A stretch of 64,000 nt of DNA, taken from Streptomyces sp. NRRL F-525 (GTDB taxonomy: Bacteria > Actinomycetota > Actinomycetes > Streptomycetales > Streptomycetaceae). Positions 1 to 8,800 of the stretch are shown in pieces. Location: the NCBI RefSeq assembly GCF_000716605.1, contig NZ_JNXE01000008.1, positions 62,001 through 126,000 of the forward strand. The letters are read 5' to 3'. Position 1 is the first letter of the stretch. Each line of letters opens with the position of its first letter. The notes below the pieces were generated by a model. The model was not told the origin of the DNA, ran no database searches, and worked only from the letters and a program-made list of their open reading frames with translations. The translations under genes and the position numbers were made by a program.

Positions 1-74
1 CGCGGGCGCACCACGTGGATGGGTTCCAGCGCGGTGCGGTCGTCCGGTGCGCCGGACGCGGGAGGTGTGGACAC
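1..74 (-). CDS. N-terminal fragment of an unidentified gene, cut by the window edge
   Basis: Reading leftward, a GTG start at 74 is preceded by a good ribosome binding site (GAAGGAGACC, about 77-86). About 24 codons follow before the window ends, beginning V(M)STPPASGAPDDRTALEP. The start is polar and proline-rich and does not identify a family. It lies downstream of the dehydrogenase gene on the same strand, so it could belong to the same sugar catabolic cluster, but more than 300 bp separate them. No function is assigned. Confidence 0.5.
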   Translation of the reverse strand, partial: MSTPPASGAPDDRTALEPIHVVRP

Positions 75-391
75 GGTGGTCTCCTTCCGTCCCGTGGCGG
101 GGACCGGATCTGTCCTCGCGGAATGGATACGCACCGCTTGCTCTGGAGGTTCAGCCGGTGCACCGCAAGCTCCAGGGCGGGTCGGTCCGGCAGAAGCGCG
201 CGGCTCGTACGCGGGGACCGGCCTGCTCCCTCTCGGTTGGCCACGTCTGATCCCGAGGCCTGCCTGGACGATCTGCTTGTGCACGGAGCGCAGTCGGCCG
301 GCTGGCCACTCAACGGCGGTCAGCGGACCGTTCGCCAGCGGGAACCTCGGGGCCGTCCCTCCCTTCGGCTCCAGGGGGAGGCAGTCCAACC
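75..391. other. Intergenic region, no gene seen
   Basis: This 317-bp stretch lies between the start of the truncated left-edge gene and the stop codon of the dehydrogenase. I found no open frame with a plausible start and ribosome binding site, and no strong hairpin. It probably holds the promoter of the left-edge gene. Confidence 0.4.
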
Positions 392-1408
392 TCAGCCCGA
401 CCGCGGGTCGACATGGATCTTCGGCCCCGGCCCGGCTCCGGCCGGACGCGAACCGGCGAGGACGGGCCCGACCTCCTCCAGGCCGACGGTCGCGGCGACC
501 AGCGGTCTCGGGTCGACGGAGCCGTCGGCGTACGCGCGGATGGTGTCGTCGAGGCCGGGGGAGGCGGACAGGATGCCCACTGCGGTCACGTCCTTGAGCA
601 CGAGCGTGCGGGTGTCGATCCTGCTGGGTGCACCGGCCAGCCCGACGTACACGAGCCGTCCGCCCGGCTCGACCAACCGCAGTGCCATGCCCGGCAGTTG
701 GACGGCGTTGGAGGCGTCGACGATCGCGTCGAACGGCAGGTCCGGGAGTGACTCCTCCGTCCACATGTGCTCGAAGCCCAACTGGTGAGCGAAGGCGGGG
801 GAGTTGTCGCCGCGGCCCATCAGGTGCACCTCGGCGCCCGTGGCCCGCAGGAACATCGCGACGAGCAGCCCGATGGTCCCGGGACCCAGGACCAGCGCCC
901 GGTCGCCGGGCCCGACCGCGGCGGCCCGTGCCGCCCGCAGGGCGTTGCCGCCCGGCTCCACCAGTGCGCCCAGCACGGCGTCCACGGAGTCGGGCAGGAC
1001 GTGCAACGACGAGACGGGTACGGCGAGTTGCTCCGCGAGGGCGCCGGCCCGCTCCCCGCGTATGCCCACCTCCTGCCGCTTTTCGCAGACGTGCTGGTGC
1101 CCCCGGCGGCAGCGGCGGCAGGCACCGCAGCCGAGCATGGTGTCACCCATGACCCGGCGTCCCACCCACGCCCGGTCGACCCCGGCGCCCACCGCCGCGA
1201 CCCGGCCGGACCACTCGTGCCCGAGCCGCATCGGGTAGGAGGAGTGCCCCTGATGGAGGTAGGCCATCGCCCCGGTGTAGAACTCCACATCGGTGCCGCA
1301 CACGCCGACCCGTTCCACGTCGACGACGGCCTCACCGGGCGCGGCCACCGGTACCGGGACCTCATGGACGGCGTACTGTCCGGGGGCGGTCAGCACGAAG
1401 GCACGCAT
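392..1408 (-). CDS. Zinc-dependent alcohol/sugar dehydrogenase (MDR family)
   Basis: A 338-residue medium-chain dehydrogenase. The catalytic-zinc signature is visible: Cys37 in VGVCGTD and His64-Glu65 in LGHEWSGRV. A structural-zinc loop has cysteines at about 94, 97, 100 and 108. The Rossmann glycine motif is GPGTIGL. I placed the start at MRAFVLTAPG (1408) because homologues begin there; the longer frame to 1495 would run into the end of the IclR gene. The next gene is an IclR regulator and the one after a sugar-acid dehydratase, which suggests NAD(P)-dependent oxidation of a sugar or polyol as the first step. The exact substrate cannot be read from the sequence. Confidence 0.85.
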   Translation of the reverse strand: MRAFVLTAPGQYAVHEVPVPVAAPGEAVVDVERVGVCGTDVEFYTGAMAYLHQGHSSYPMRLGHEWSGRVAAVGAGVDRAWVGRRVMGDTMLGCGACRRCRRGHQHVCEKRQEVGIRGERAGALAEQLAVPVSSLHVLPDSVDAVLGALVEPGGNALRAARAAAVGPGDRALVLGPGTIGLLVAMFLRATGAEVHLMGRGDNSPAFAHQLGFEHMWTEESLPDLPFDAIVDASNAVQLPGMALRLVEPGGRLVYVGLAGAPSRIDTRTLVLKDVTAVGILSASPGLDDTIRAYADGSVDPRPLVAATVGLEEVGPVLAGSRPAGAGPGPKIHVDPRSG

Positions 1409-1457
1409 CAGGTGCACGGGTCGCTCTCCAGGTCTCCGGCGTCGGGTCGGCGGGGCT

Positions 1458-2282
1458 TCATCGGTGCGGTTCGCCCAGCGGCCCGAGCGCGGCACGGAAC
1501 TCGTCGAGGGCGTCGAGCAGGACGGACAGCGGTGTCCGGTAGGCCAGCGCGCTGACGCTCACCGCACCGGAGGGCTTCGTGGGAGAGGTCGCGTACACCG
1601 GCAGGGCAAGGCAGTTGACCCCGACCTCGTTCTCCTGGTCGTCGCAGGCGAAGCCCCGGGCGCGAACGGTGCGCAGGTCCCGGTACAAGTCGTCGGCGGT
1701 GCACAGGGTTTGGGGTGTACGGCGTTCGAGCGGGGAGTCGCCGATCCAGGCCTCGACGTCGTCCAGGGTGCCCAACTCGTGGGCCAGCAGCAGCTTTCCG
1801 ACGCCGGTGGCGTGCGCGGGATTGCGGCCGCCCACGGTCGAGGTCAGCCGGACGGCACCGGCCGGCGGGTCGACCTTGGCACGGTAGACGACCTCGCGGC
1901 CGTCCAGGACCGCGTAGTGCGCGGTCTCGCCGAACCGCGCCGCCAACGCGTCCAACAGCGGTCGTAGCCGGACGTGTTCGGGACGGGCCTCGTGGTGGGC
2001 GAAGGCCATGCGGAGGAACTCGTCGCCCAGGACGTAACGGCCGCGGTCGTCCTGGGCTGCGAGACCGGCGCGGCGCAGCGCGCCCAGTGCCCGGTGCACG
2101 GTCGGCTTGGGGCTGCCGATCACGCGGGTCAGTTCATCGAGGCCCACTCCGCCGGAAAAGCGGGAGAGTTCCTTGAGGACGGCGAGGACTCGGTCCGAAC
2201 CGACAAGTCGGCTGCCGTCGGGCCCTGTTGGGCCCTCCTCGCCGAGGTCTGTCGGTGCGTGGTGCGGCTGCGTATCCTCCAT
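1458..2282 (-). CDS. IclR-family transcriptional regulator
   Basis: A 274-residue protein with a winged helix at about residues 28-90 (recognition region SPKPTVHRALGAL) and an IclR effector-binding domain from about 100 to 265, including the typical ATGVGKLLLA segment. IclR proteins usually control catabolic operons and bind small carboxylates or sugar acids. The gene is divergent from the IlvD/EDD dehydratase with only about 47 bp between starts, so both promoters must lie in a short overlapping region. The dehydrogenase follows on the same strand after about 50 bp. I infer that it is the local regulator of this catabolic cluster. Confidence 0.88.
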   Translation of the reverse strand: MEDTQPHHAPTDLGEEGPTGPDGSRLVGSDRVLAVLKELSRFSGGVGLDELTRVIGSPKPTVHRALGALRRAGLAAQDDRGRYVLGDEFLRMAFAHHEARPEHVRLRPLLDALAARFGETAHYAVLDGREVVYRAKVDPPAGAVRLTSTVGGRNPAHATGVGKLLLAHELGTLDDVEAWIGDSPLERRTPQTLCTADDLYRDLRTVRARGFACDDQENEVGVNCLALPVYATSPTKPSGAVSVSALAYRTPLSVLLDALDEFRAALGPLGEPHR

Positions 2283-2329
2283 GGCGTTCCAGAGATTAGA
2301 CCGTCGTGTCGATTGTCGGAAGGCGCCTA

Positions 2330-4045
2330 ATGGTGAGTCTCCGCAGTGCGCAGTGGTACGAGGGCCAGGACCGCAACGCCTACATCCACCGGGCGTGGAT
2401 GCGACGCGGTGTTCCGGACAGCGCCTTCACCGGACGCCCGCAGATCGCCATCGCCAACACCGCCTCGGACCTGACCCCTTGCAACGCGCACCTGAACGAG
2501 GTGGCCGCCTCGGTGCGCAACGGGGTGTACGAGGCGGGCGGTGTCCCGCTGGACCTGCCCGTGGTGTCGCTGGGGGAGACCCAGGTGCGGCCCACGGCGA
2601 TGCTCTGGCGGAACATGGCGGCGATGGCCACCGAGGAGATGCTGCGGGCCAACCCCCTTGACGGTGTTGTCCTGTTGGGTGGCTGCGACAAGACGATCCC
2701 CTCGCTGCTGATGGCCGCCGCGTCGGTGGACCTGCCCGCTGTCGTGGTGCCCGGGGGACCGATGCTGACCGGGACCTTCCGCGGTGCGCCGCTGGGCTGC
2801 GGCACCGACGTGTGGCGGCTGTCGGAGGAGGTCCGGGCCGGCACGCTCTCGCAGGAGGACTTCGCCCGGTCCGAGTCGTCGATGATCCGCAGCCGGGGGC
2901 ACTGCAACACGATGGGCACCGCGTCGACGATGGCCGTGGTGGCGGAGGCCCTGGGCACGGTCGTCCCCGGGGTGGCGGGTACCCCCGCCGTCGACAGCCG
3001 GCTGCCGGCGGCCGCCCATGAGACCGGCCGGCTGGTGGTGGACATGGTGGCGGCGGACCGGCGACCCAGCACCTTCCTCTCCAAGGCGTCCTTCCACAAC
3101 GCGATCGTCGCGCTGGCCGCCGTCGGCGGGTCGACCAACGCGGTCGTCCACCTGCTCGCGATCGCCGGACGGCTCGGCGTCGACCTGACCCTCGACGACT
3201 TCGACCGCATCGGCTCACGGGTGCCGGTCCTCGTGGACCTCCAGCCGGCCGGCCGCTTCCTCATGGACGACCTCCACCGCGCCGGAGGCCTGCTCGCCGT
3301 GTTGCGCGAGGTCCGCGACCTGCTCGACCCGGACGCGCTGACCGTCACGGGCGAGCCCCTGGTCACCTACCTTGCCGATGCCCCGATCTGGGACCCCGAG
3401 GTGATCCGCACCCGCGCCGAACCACTCGTCGCCGAGGGCGGCATCGCCGTACTGCGCGGAAACCTCGCCCCCTCCGGGGCACTCGTCAAGCCGGCGGCGG
3501 CCTCGGCCCACCTGCTGCGGCACCGTGGCCGGGCGGTGGTCTTCGACAGCATCGAGGACTTCCACGCCCGTGTCGACGACCCGGACCTCGACGTCGACGC
3601 CGACTCGGTCCTCGTCCTGCGCGGCTGCGGCCCCAAGGGGTATCCCGGCATGCCCGAGGTCTCGAACATGCCCCTGCCGAAGAAGCTCCTCGAACAGGGC
3701 GTCCGTGACATGGTCCGCGTCTGCGACGGCCGGATGAGCGGCACGGCGTACGGCACGGTCGTCCTGCACGTGGCGCCGGAGGCCGCGGCCGGCGGACCGC
3801 TCGGCCTCGTGCGCACCGGCGACTTCATCACCCTGGACGTGGCGGCCCGCCGCCTCGACGTCGACGTACCGGACGCCGAACTGGCGCGCAGGACACCCGA
3901 CTTGGCCACCGTCACCGGCTTCGCCGCCCCGAAGCGCGGCTGGGAACGGCTCTACGTGGACCACGTGCTGCAGGCCGACACCGGCGCCGACCTCGACTTC
4001 CTCGTCGGGTCCAGCGGGTCGGAGGTAAGCCGTGAATCGCACTGA
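2330..4045 (+). CDS. IlvD/EDD-family dehydratase (sugar-acid dehydratase type)
   Basis: A 571-residue Fe-S dehydratase. Visible family motifs are NTASDLTPCNAHL near the N terminus, LLGGCDKTIPSLLMA with a cluster cysteine, GHCNTMGTASTM with a second cluster cysteine, and DGRMSGTAYG near the C terminus. Residues matching L-arabinonate or other aldonate dehydratases are as likely as dihydroxy-acid dehydratase of branched-chain synthesis. The neighbouring sugar-type dehydrogenase and IclR regulator favour sugar-acid catabolism. I chose ATG 2330 (MVSLRSAQW) with GGAAGG upstream; an ATG at 2306 would add eight residues. The gene ends at 4045 with no obvious partner downstream. Confidence 0.87.
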   Translation: MVSLRSAQWYEGQDRNAYIHRAWMRRGVPDSAFTGRPQIAIANTASDLTPCNAHLNEVAASVRNGVYEAGGVPLDLPVVSLGETQVRPTAMLWRNMAAMATEEMLRANPLDGVVLLGGCDKTIPSLLMAAASVDLPAVVVPGGPMLTGTFRGAPLGCGTDVWRLSEEVRAGTLSQEDFARSESSMIRSRGHCNTMGTASTMAVVAEALGTVVPGVAGTPAVDSRLPAAAHETGRLVVDMVAADRRPSTFLSKASFHNAIVALAAVGGSTNAVVHLLAIAGRLGVDLTLDDFDRIGSRVPVLVDLQPAGRFLMDDLHRAGGLLAVLREVRDLLDPDALTVTGEPLVTYLADAPIWDPEVIRTRAEPLVAEGGIAVLRGNLAPSGALVKPAAASAHLLRHRGRAVVFDSIEDFHARVDDPDLDVDADSVLVLRGCGPKGYPGMPEVSNMPLPKKLLEQGVRDMVRVCDGRMSGTAYGTVVLHVAPEAAAGGPLGLVRTGDFITLDVAARRLDVDVPDAELARRTPDLATVTGFAAPKRGWERLYVDHVLQADTGADLDFLVGSSGSEVSRESH

Positions 4046-4175
4046 CCCGACGTCCTGACCGCGGTGGCGAGTCCGCTGAGCGGAACAGGGGGCGACGGGG
4101 CGCTGTCGGCGGAACACGCTGTCCACGAACGAGGAGATATCGGGTTCCGGTCGACAAGTCATGGGAGTCACGACG

Positions 4176-4748
4176 ATGAAGATGCGAAACAGGATCACTG
4201 TTCTGGCAGCGACGTTCGTGAGCTGCGCGGGCATGGTCACGCTGGCGACGGGGGCGAGTGCCGCCGCGCCGACCGCGGATTCGACGCCGGGCGTCTCCGC
4301 CCGCGTCGCGGCCGCGGCGGCCGCGAGCAGCTATCACACGATCAAGAACATGGCCTACGCCCAATGTGTGGACGCACCGGGCGGGGTACTCAACGTCAGA
4401 CTCCAGCTGGCCAACTGCAACGGTTCCAGCACCCAGAACTGGGCGTTCGTGTCGACCGGTGCCACGGACACCTACTACCTGGTGAATCAGGCGAGCGGGT
4501 ACTGCGCCGAGGTCAACAACGGCACCAGCGTTCCAGGGGAGGCCGTCGACGAGTACCTCTGCGACGGGCTGGCGTCGGAACAGTGGGTCGAGACCGCCGC
4601 GATCGTCGACCAGAAGGTCGGCGCGAAGTTCAGGCACGCGGGCACCAGCCTGTGCCTCGACACGGTCAGCAGCACCGGCAGCCAGCTCATGCAATGGAGT
4701 TGCGACGACGCGCACCCGGCCGCGGCCCAGGTGTGGACCGTGAGCTAG
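4176..4748 (+). CDS. Secreted ricin-type beta-trefoil lectin protein
   Basis: A 190-residue protein with a classical signal peptide (basic start, hydrophobic core, cleavage probably after ATGASA around residue 30) and one carbohydrate-binding trefoil of about 125 residues. Three QxW-like repeats mark the subdomains: TQNW, SEQW and AQVW. Cysteines occur in each subdomain (AQCVD, GYCAE, SLCLD). No catalytic domain is attached, so it is a free lectin, perhaps one that binds cell-wall or plant polysaccharide. I prefer the ATG at 4176 because GGGAG lies just upstream; the ATG at 4161 adds five residues. Confidence 0.85.
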   Translation: MKMRNRITVLAATFVSCAGMVTLATGASAAAPTADSTPGVSARVAAAAAASSYHTIKNMAYAQCVDAPGGVLNVRLQLANCNGSSTQNWAFVSTGATDTYYLVNQASGYCAEVNNGTSVPGEAVDEYLCDGLASEQWVETAAIVDQKVGAKFRHAGTSLCLDTVSSTGSQLMQWSCDDAHPAAAQVWTVS

Positions 4749-4759
4749 GCCGTTGCCGA

Positions 4760-4790
4760 CAGGCCTGCCGAGCACCGTTCGGCAGGCCTG
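4760..4790 (+). terminator. Hairpin terminator after the lectin gene
   Basis: A perfect 12-bp stem (CAGGCCTGCCGA at 4760-4771 pairing with 4779-4790) encloses a 7-nt loop, 11 bp after the lectin stop codon. There is no T-run, as is common in Streptomyces. Confidence 0.8.
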
Positions 4791-4882
4791 ATCAGGCGAA
4801 CGCGATTGGCTCCGGTCGGCTCAGCCGACAAACGCTTTGCCCGTGCCCCGTCCCGTGCCGGAAAATTCTCGGCGTGGAGGAC

Positions 4883-5458
4883 ATGGAACCCAGCGAAGAA
4901 GAGACACCGGACGGCCTGTTGGGCTGGTGCCTGGTGGCCAACGTGGCGCGGGAGACCGCGCACGGCGAGGCCGGCCTCGAGATCCAGCACGGCACGAAGC
5001 ACTTCCGCACAGGTGCCCTGCTGTGGATCCCGCCCGTCATCTGGGACCCCGGCTGGGGTCGCTGGCCCGCGGTGGGCCGGCACCGGGGGAACAGCCGCCG
5101 GTACGTGACCATGGTCGTGCGCGCGAAGCATCTGGAGAACTTCCGGGTCAAGGGTGTCTACAGCGAGGCACTCGTCCGCTGCCTCAACGGCTACCGGCAC
5201 GACCCGGCCGCTCCGCGCACCCTGCAGAACCCGTGGACGCGCGAGCGGGCCCAGAGCTGGGCGGACGGCCGGAACAGCAACCGGGTGCCGCTCTTCATCG
5301 AGGGCCACCCCTACGCCCACCCGAGGATGTCCGTCCCCAACCCGCCGCCGGCGGAACTCCAGATCGACGGTGAGACGCTCCACCTCGCGCACTTCGGCAC
5401 CAGGGGAGCCCGCTACAGCCGTACGCCCCCACCGGCGGAATGGACTCCCGAGCCCTGA
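4883..5458 (+). CDS. Conserved hypothetical protein
   Basis: A 191-residue soluble protein without signal peptide or membrane segment. It is rich in aromatic residues, with a distinctive start (LLGWCLVANVARE) and a WxPxxWDxGWxR stretch in the first third. I recall similar streptomycete proteins of unknown function sharing the GWCLVAN and GTKHF motifs, but no role is established. The ATG at 4883 has GTGGAGG immediately upstream. The gene stands alone between the lectin terminator and the convergent rpoA copy. Confidence 0.65.
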   Translation: MEPSEEETPDGLLGWCLVANVARETAHGEAGLEIQHGTKHFRTGALLWIPPVIWDPGWGRWPAVGRHRGNSRRYVTMVVRAKHLENFRVKGVYSEALVRCLNGYRHDPAAPRTLQNPWTRERAQSWADGRNSNRVPLFIEGHPYAHPRMSVPNPPPAELQIDGETLHLAHFGTRGARYSRTPPPAEWTPEP

Positions 5459-5591
5459 GCGGGACGTTCGAAAGCCCCGCCACGGTCCGCGCCGGCGCGG
5501 AGCCGGCCGAGGTGTCCCTCCGGGCCGGGAACAGTGTGGAGGTGTCCTGTCCCCGTCCGCGGAGTGTCACCAAGGCCGGCGCAGCGCGGCA

Positions 5592-6614
5592 TCAGTACTG
5601 CTCGGTCTCCACGAAACCGGCGTCCACGTCGTCGTCGGCACCATAGGTGTCGGCAGCGGCGGAGAGGTTCAGTCCGGGAGGGCTGTCCTTCAGGCCGAGG
5701 CCCATGCCGGCCAGCTTCTCCTTGACCTCGTCGATGGACTTCGCGCCGAAGTTGCGGATGTCCATCAGGTCGGCCTCGGAACGCGCCAGAAGCTCGCCCA
5801 CCGAGTGGACGCCCTCGCGCTTGAGGCAGTTGTACGACCGAACGGTGAGCTCCAGCTCCTCGATCGGCAGGGCGAGATCGGCGGCAAGGGCGGCGTCCGT
5901 CGGGGACGGGCCCATGTCGATGCCCTCGGCGTCGATGTTGAGCTCACGCGCCAGACCGAACAGCTCCACCAGGGTCTTACCGGCGGACGCCATGGCGTCA
6001 CGGGGACGCATGGCCTGCTTGGTCTCGACGTCGACGATCAGCTTGTCGAAGTCGGTGCGCTGCTCGACACGGGTCGCCTCGACCTTGTACGTGACCTTGA
6101 GCACGGGCGAGTAGATCGAGTCGACCGGGATACGCCCGATCTCCTGACCGACCTGCTTGTTCTGCACGGCGGAGACGTAGCCGCGACCGCGCTCGACGGT
6201 CAGCTCCATCTCCAGCTTGCCCTTGCCGTTGAGCGTGGCCAGGACGAGATCGGGGTTGTGCACCTCGACACCGGCCGGGGGCGCGATGTCGGCGGCGGTG
6301 ACCAGACCCGGACCCTGCTTGCGCAGGTACATCACGACAGGCTCGTCCTGCTCACTGCTGACGACGAGCTGCTTGATGTTGAGGATCAGGTCGGTGACGT
6401 CCTCCTTGACGCCCGGCACGGTGGTGAACTCGTGCAGCACTCCGTCGATGCGGATGGACGTGACCGCCGCACCCGGGATCGAGGAGAGGAGCGTACGGCG
6501 CAGGGAGTTGCCAAGGGTGTAGCCGAAGCCCGGCTCCAGCGGCTCGATCACGAACCGGGAGCGGAACTCGTCGACGACCTCTTCGGTCAACGAGGGGCGC
6601 TGAGCGATCAGCAT
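5592..6614 (-). CDS. rpoA: DNA-directed RNA polymerase subunit alpha, stand-alone copy
   Basis: A full-length 340-residue alpha subunit starting [17 protein letters not shown]. The N-terminal assembly domain is complete ([18 protein letters not shown]). The C-terminal domain keeps the DNA- and activator-contacting residues of [12 protein letters not shown] and [11 protein letters not shown], equivalent to E. coli R265, N268, C269 and the G296-S299 region. The terminal EQY tail is present. Nothing looks broken, and the start has GGAGG at a good spacing. Canonical rpoA lies between rpsK and rplQ; here the neighbours are a hypothetical gene and exporter remnants, so this is most likely a second copy. 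From memory of the usual Streptomyces RpoA, the differences concentrate in the C-terminal domain and tail (for example [12 protein letters not shown]). It could alternatively be a relocated sole copy, which I think unlikely. Confidence 0.93.
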   Translation of the reverse strand: MLIAQRPSLTEEVVDEFRSRFVIEPLEPGFGYTLGNSLRRTLLSSIPGAAVTSIRIDGVLHEFTTVPGVKEDVTDLILNIKQLVVSSEQDEPVVMYLRKQGPGLVTAADIAPPAGVEVHNPDLVLATLNGKGKLEMELTVERGRGYVSAVQNKQVGQEIGRIPVDSIYSPVLKVTYKVEATRVEQRTDFDKLIVDVETKQAMRPRDAMASAGKTLVELFGLARELNIDAEGIDMGPSPTDAALAADLALPIEELELTVRSYNCLKREGVHSVGELLARSEADLMDIRNFGAKSIDEVKEKLAGMGLGLKDSPPGLNLSAAADTYGADDDVDAGFVETEQY

Positions 6615-6949
6615 GCGGTGTTGCCTCCAGTGGTTTGGCGCCCGCTATGTGACGCCGTAGACACCACGAAGCCTACGGGGCGGCACGGGCGATACGGTCT
6701 TCGCCGTGGCCGAACCGCCCGTCTCCCCGACCCGGCGGGGAGACTTTGGGCCGTTTGCTTCCGCCCGCGGCCCCCACCCACAACCGTTTCCAGGGATGTG
6801 AGGTCAGGGTCGGCTGATGTCGTGGTCATGGAGTATATGCGGCTCCAAGATCGCATCGGTCAGCGCGGGGTCGTAGGGAGCGTGCGGAGCCGGGCGGGAG
6901 GGCGCGATGGCGCCCGGTCCCCGGTGCCGCGTTCCCCGGCCGCCCACAG
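6615..6949. other. Leader region of the rpoA copy
   Basis: This stretch contains the ribosome binding site TGGAGGCAACACCGC directly before the rpoA start, a GC-rich leader and the inverted repeat at 6721-6744. The outer part grades into the remnant of an exporter ATPase. No other gene is supported. Confidence 0.4.
6721..6744. terminator. Inverted repeat upstream of the rpoA copy
   Basis: A 9-bp perfect stem (GTCTCCCCG pairing with CGGGGAGAC) encloses a 6-nt loop, about 107 bp upstream of the rpoA start. It could terminate transcription entering from the exporter remnant, or act within the rpoA leader. Confidence 0.45.
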
Positions 6950-8372
6950 CCGGGCGTAGACCCTGCCCGCAGACGGCAGACCGCAGCTTGTCGGGGCGCC
7001 CCCGCTCGACGACCCTGCCGTCGTCCATCACCACCACGCGGTCGGCGAGGGCCGCCCGGTCGAGGGCCCGGGCGGTGTCGCTGCCGCCCTCCGCCGTGGC
7101 CTCGTCCATGACGACCACTTCGGGTCGAGTAACAGGACGCGGGCCAGGGCGAGTTGCTGTACCTGGCGCGGGGCGAGATCGACGCCTCGGGTGCCGACCG
7201 GGGTGTTCACGCCGCCCGGAGTGCGTCGATCCACCCCGTCGCGCCCACGGCGGCGAGGTCCGACGGCGAGGCGTCACGGCGGGCGGGCCGGACATTGTCC
7301 GCTACGGTCCCGAGGAGCAGGTGGTGTTCCTGGGGCACCAGCATGATCCGGCGCCGGCCGTCCGGCACGCCGGACGCCAGCGTGGACTTGCCTGACCCCG
7401 TGCAGCACGTCGGGGCCGGTGCCGTAGTGGTGGTGGACGTCGTGCACGACAAGTGCCGTACCGGGATGGGTGATCGGGCCCGTCGGACCTTCGTCCGGTG
7501 CGGGTGCGCCGAGTGTGACGCCGACGATCCTGGCGAGGCCGGCCGTTGCCCGCTGCCCGCTGCCCGCTGCCCGCTGCCCGCTGCACACTGTCGAAGCTGC
7601 CGAGTATCATGTCGACGGGGTCGAACAGCCCCACGAAGAACAGCGCGGCCGTGGGCGCGGCGACCAACACCACGCTCAGGCCGAGGAGTTCGGCGCAGTT
7701 GAGCCGGCCGTAGAGCCTCGTTGCCGCGTGCGTGGCGCGCAGTTCGTACGTCATCGCCGACGCCGAGGCCGCTTCCACCCGGGCGTGCCGGCCCGGGCCG
7801 AGGCGCGGCGTCCGTCGGCGGTGCGGGCCGCCGCGTAGAGCGGCTGCGAGGGCCGTAGATACCAGTGCAGGGCGTACGCCTGGAGCGGCACCGTGAGGAG
7901 CGCCGCGAGCGCGAACCGCCAGTCCAGGGCGGCCAGTCCGACGAGGGTCGCGGCGACCGTCAGCGCCACCGCGACGAAGTCGCCGAGCGCTCCGGACGCC
8001 ACCTGGGAGACCCGGTCCACGTCACCGGAGACCCGGGAGACCAGGTCGCCGGTGCCGCCCGCCTCGACGACGTCCACGGGCAGGGCGAGCGCGGCGGTGA
8101 CGGCGTCCTCGCGCAGCCGGGCGGCGATGGGTGCACCAGCCGGGCCGACAGCACGGCCGCGCACTAGCCCGTCGCGGCACCGGCCGCGGCGGCCCCCGCC
8201 AGGAGCAGCACCGGGCCGACCAGCGCGCCGGGGGCCCGCCGGTCGGCGACGGCGGCCCACAGCATGAGCCACCGGCCCTGAAGCGCGTCCCGAAGCCGGG
8301 CCCGCGTCTGCCGAGCCGTGGCCACCGGCAGCACCGGCGCGGGGGTGATGGGTTGATGGGTGCGGTGGTCAT
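6950..8372 (-). pseudogene. Decayed ABC exporter (fused membrane and ATPase domains)
   Basis: Pieces of one ABC exporter appear in order but in different frames. They are an N-terminal segment (LPVATARQTRARLRDAL), a membrane domain (about 7800-8160, with DVVEAGGTGDLVSRVSGDVD), the last helices (about 7600-7770, LLGLSVVLVAAPTAALFFVG), an ATPase with a shortened P-loop (GSGKSTLASG near 7390), a Q-loop region (IMLVPQEHHLLLGTV), and a Walker B/D-loop segment (VVVMDEATA near 7100). At least four frame changes are needed, and the P-loop and signature regions have lost residues, so it is not functional. The start codon overlaps the stop of the upstream remnant by 4 nt (ATGA at 8369-8372), so the two were once a coupled heterodimeric exporter operon. 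Substrate unknown. Confidence 0.8.
7543..7584. repeat. Heptanucleotide tandem repeat CCGCTGC
   Basis: Five perfect copies of CCGCTGC (7550-7584) are preceded by one imperfect copy (CCGTTGC, 7543-7549). The tract lies inside the exporter remnant, between its membrane and ATPase domains. Each unit is 7 bp, so copy-number change shifts the frame by one. Confidence 0.9.
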
Positions 8373-8800
8373 CGTGCGGTGGCCCTGGGGGTGTTGGGGT
8401 GCGCTGGAGTTGGCCCGGTGCTCGGAGCAACAGACGTGCCGGGCACGGGAGATGGACCGACGTGCGCTGCGGTCGTCCTGGGGTGTGCGGGTGTCGGACC
8501 GGTGTTCGGTGTAGTCGATCCGGGGCGTGGGGGTGTCGGATCGGCATCCGAACCCCGCCGACCCATCGCGGACATGTGGACGACATGATCGCAACGCGTC
8601 AACCACGCCGGGCTGTTGGTGACGACCAACGTCGTACGGCCCACCCTCACCCCGCGGACGCGCTCGGCGATCGCGTCCTCCGTGACCGTGTCCACCGCGG
8701 TGGTCGGTTCGTGCAGGACCAGTACCGGCGGCCGGGCCGCGAGCGCCGGCCGAGCGCGACGCGCTGGCGCTGACCGCGGCCGCCCTCAGAGACGGCAAGG
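8369..8800 (-). pseudogene. C-terminal remnant of a second ABC exporter ATPase
   Basis: The minus strand reads an ABC signature-like segment (SEGGRGQRQRVAL, about 8745-8795, lacking the LSGG block), then after a frame change a Walker B motif (PPVLVLHEPTTAVD, about 8690-8730), the H-loop region (TTLVVTNSPAWL) and finally a Pro/Thr repeat tail ending at the stop at 8369. Everything upstream of the signature motif is missing and the sequence joins a LysR fragment on the other strand. The stop overlaps the next exporter start by 4 nt, so these were partner half-transporters. Non-functional. Confidence 0.72.
8372..8539 (-). repeat. Four tandem 42-bp repeats encoding 14-residue Pro/Thr repeats
   Basis: In the frame of the exporter remnant, four successive 14-residue units can be read: PTPPRPGSTTPNTG, PTPAHPRTTAAHVG, PSPVPGTSVAPSTG and PTPAHPNTPRATAR (8539 down to 8372). 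They are diverged but in register, which indicates an old minisatellite at the 3' end of the first exporter gene. Confidence 0.75.

Noticed and set aside
6950..8372. Functional phase-variable exporter
   Set aside because: Besides the 7-bp tract, other frame changes and missing motif residues remain, so copy-number change alone would not restore it.
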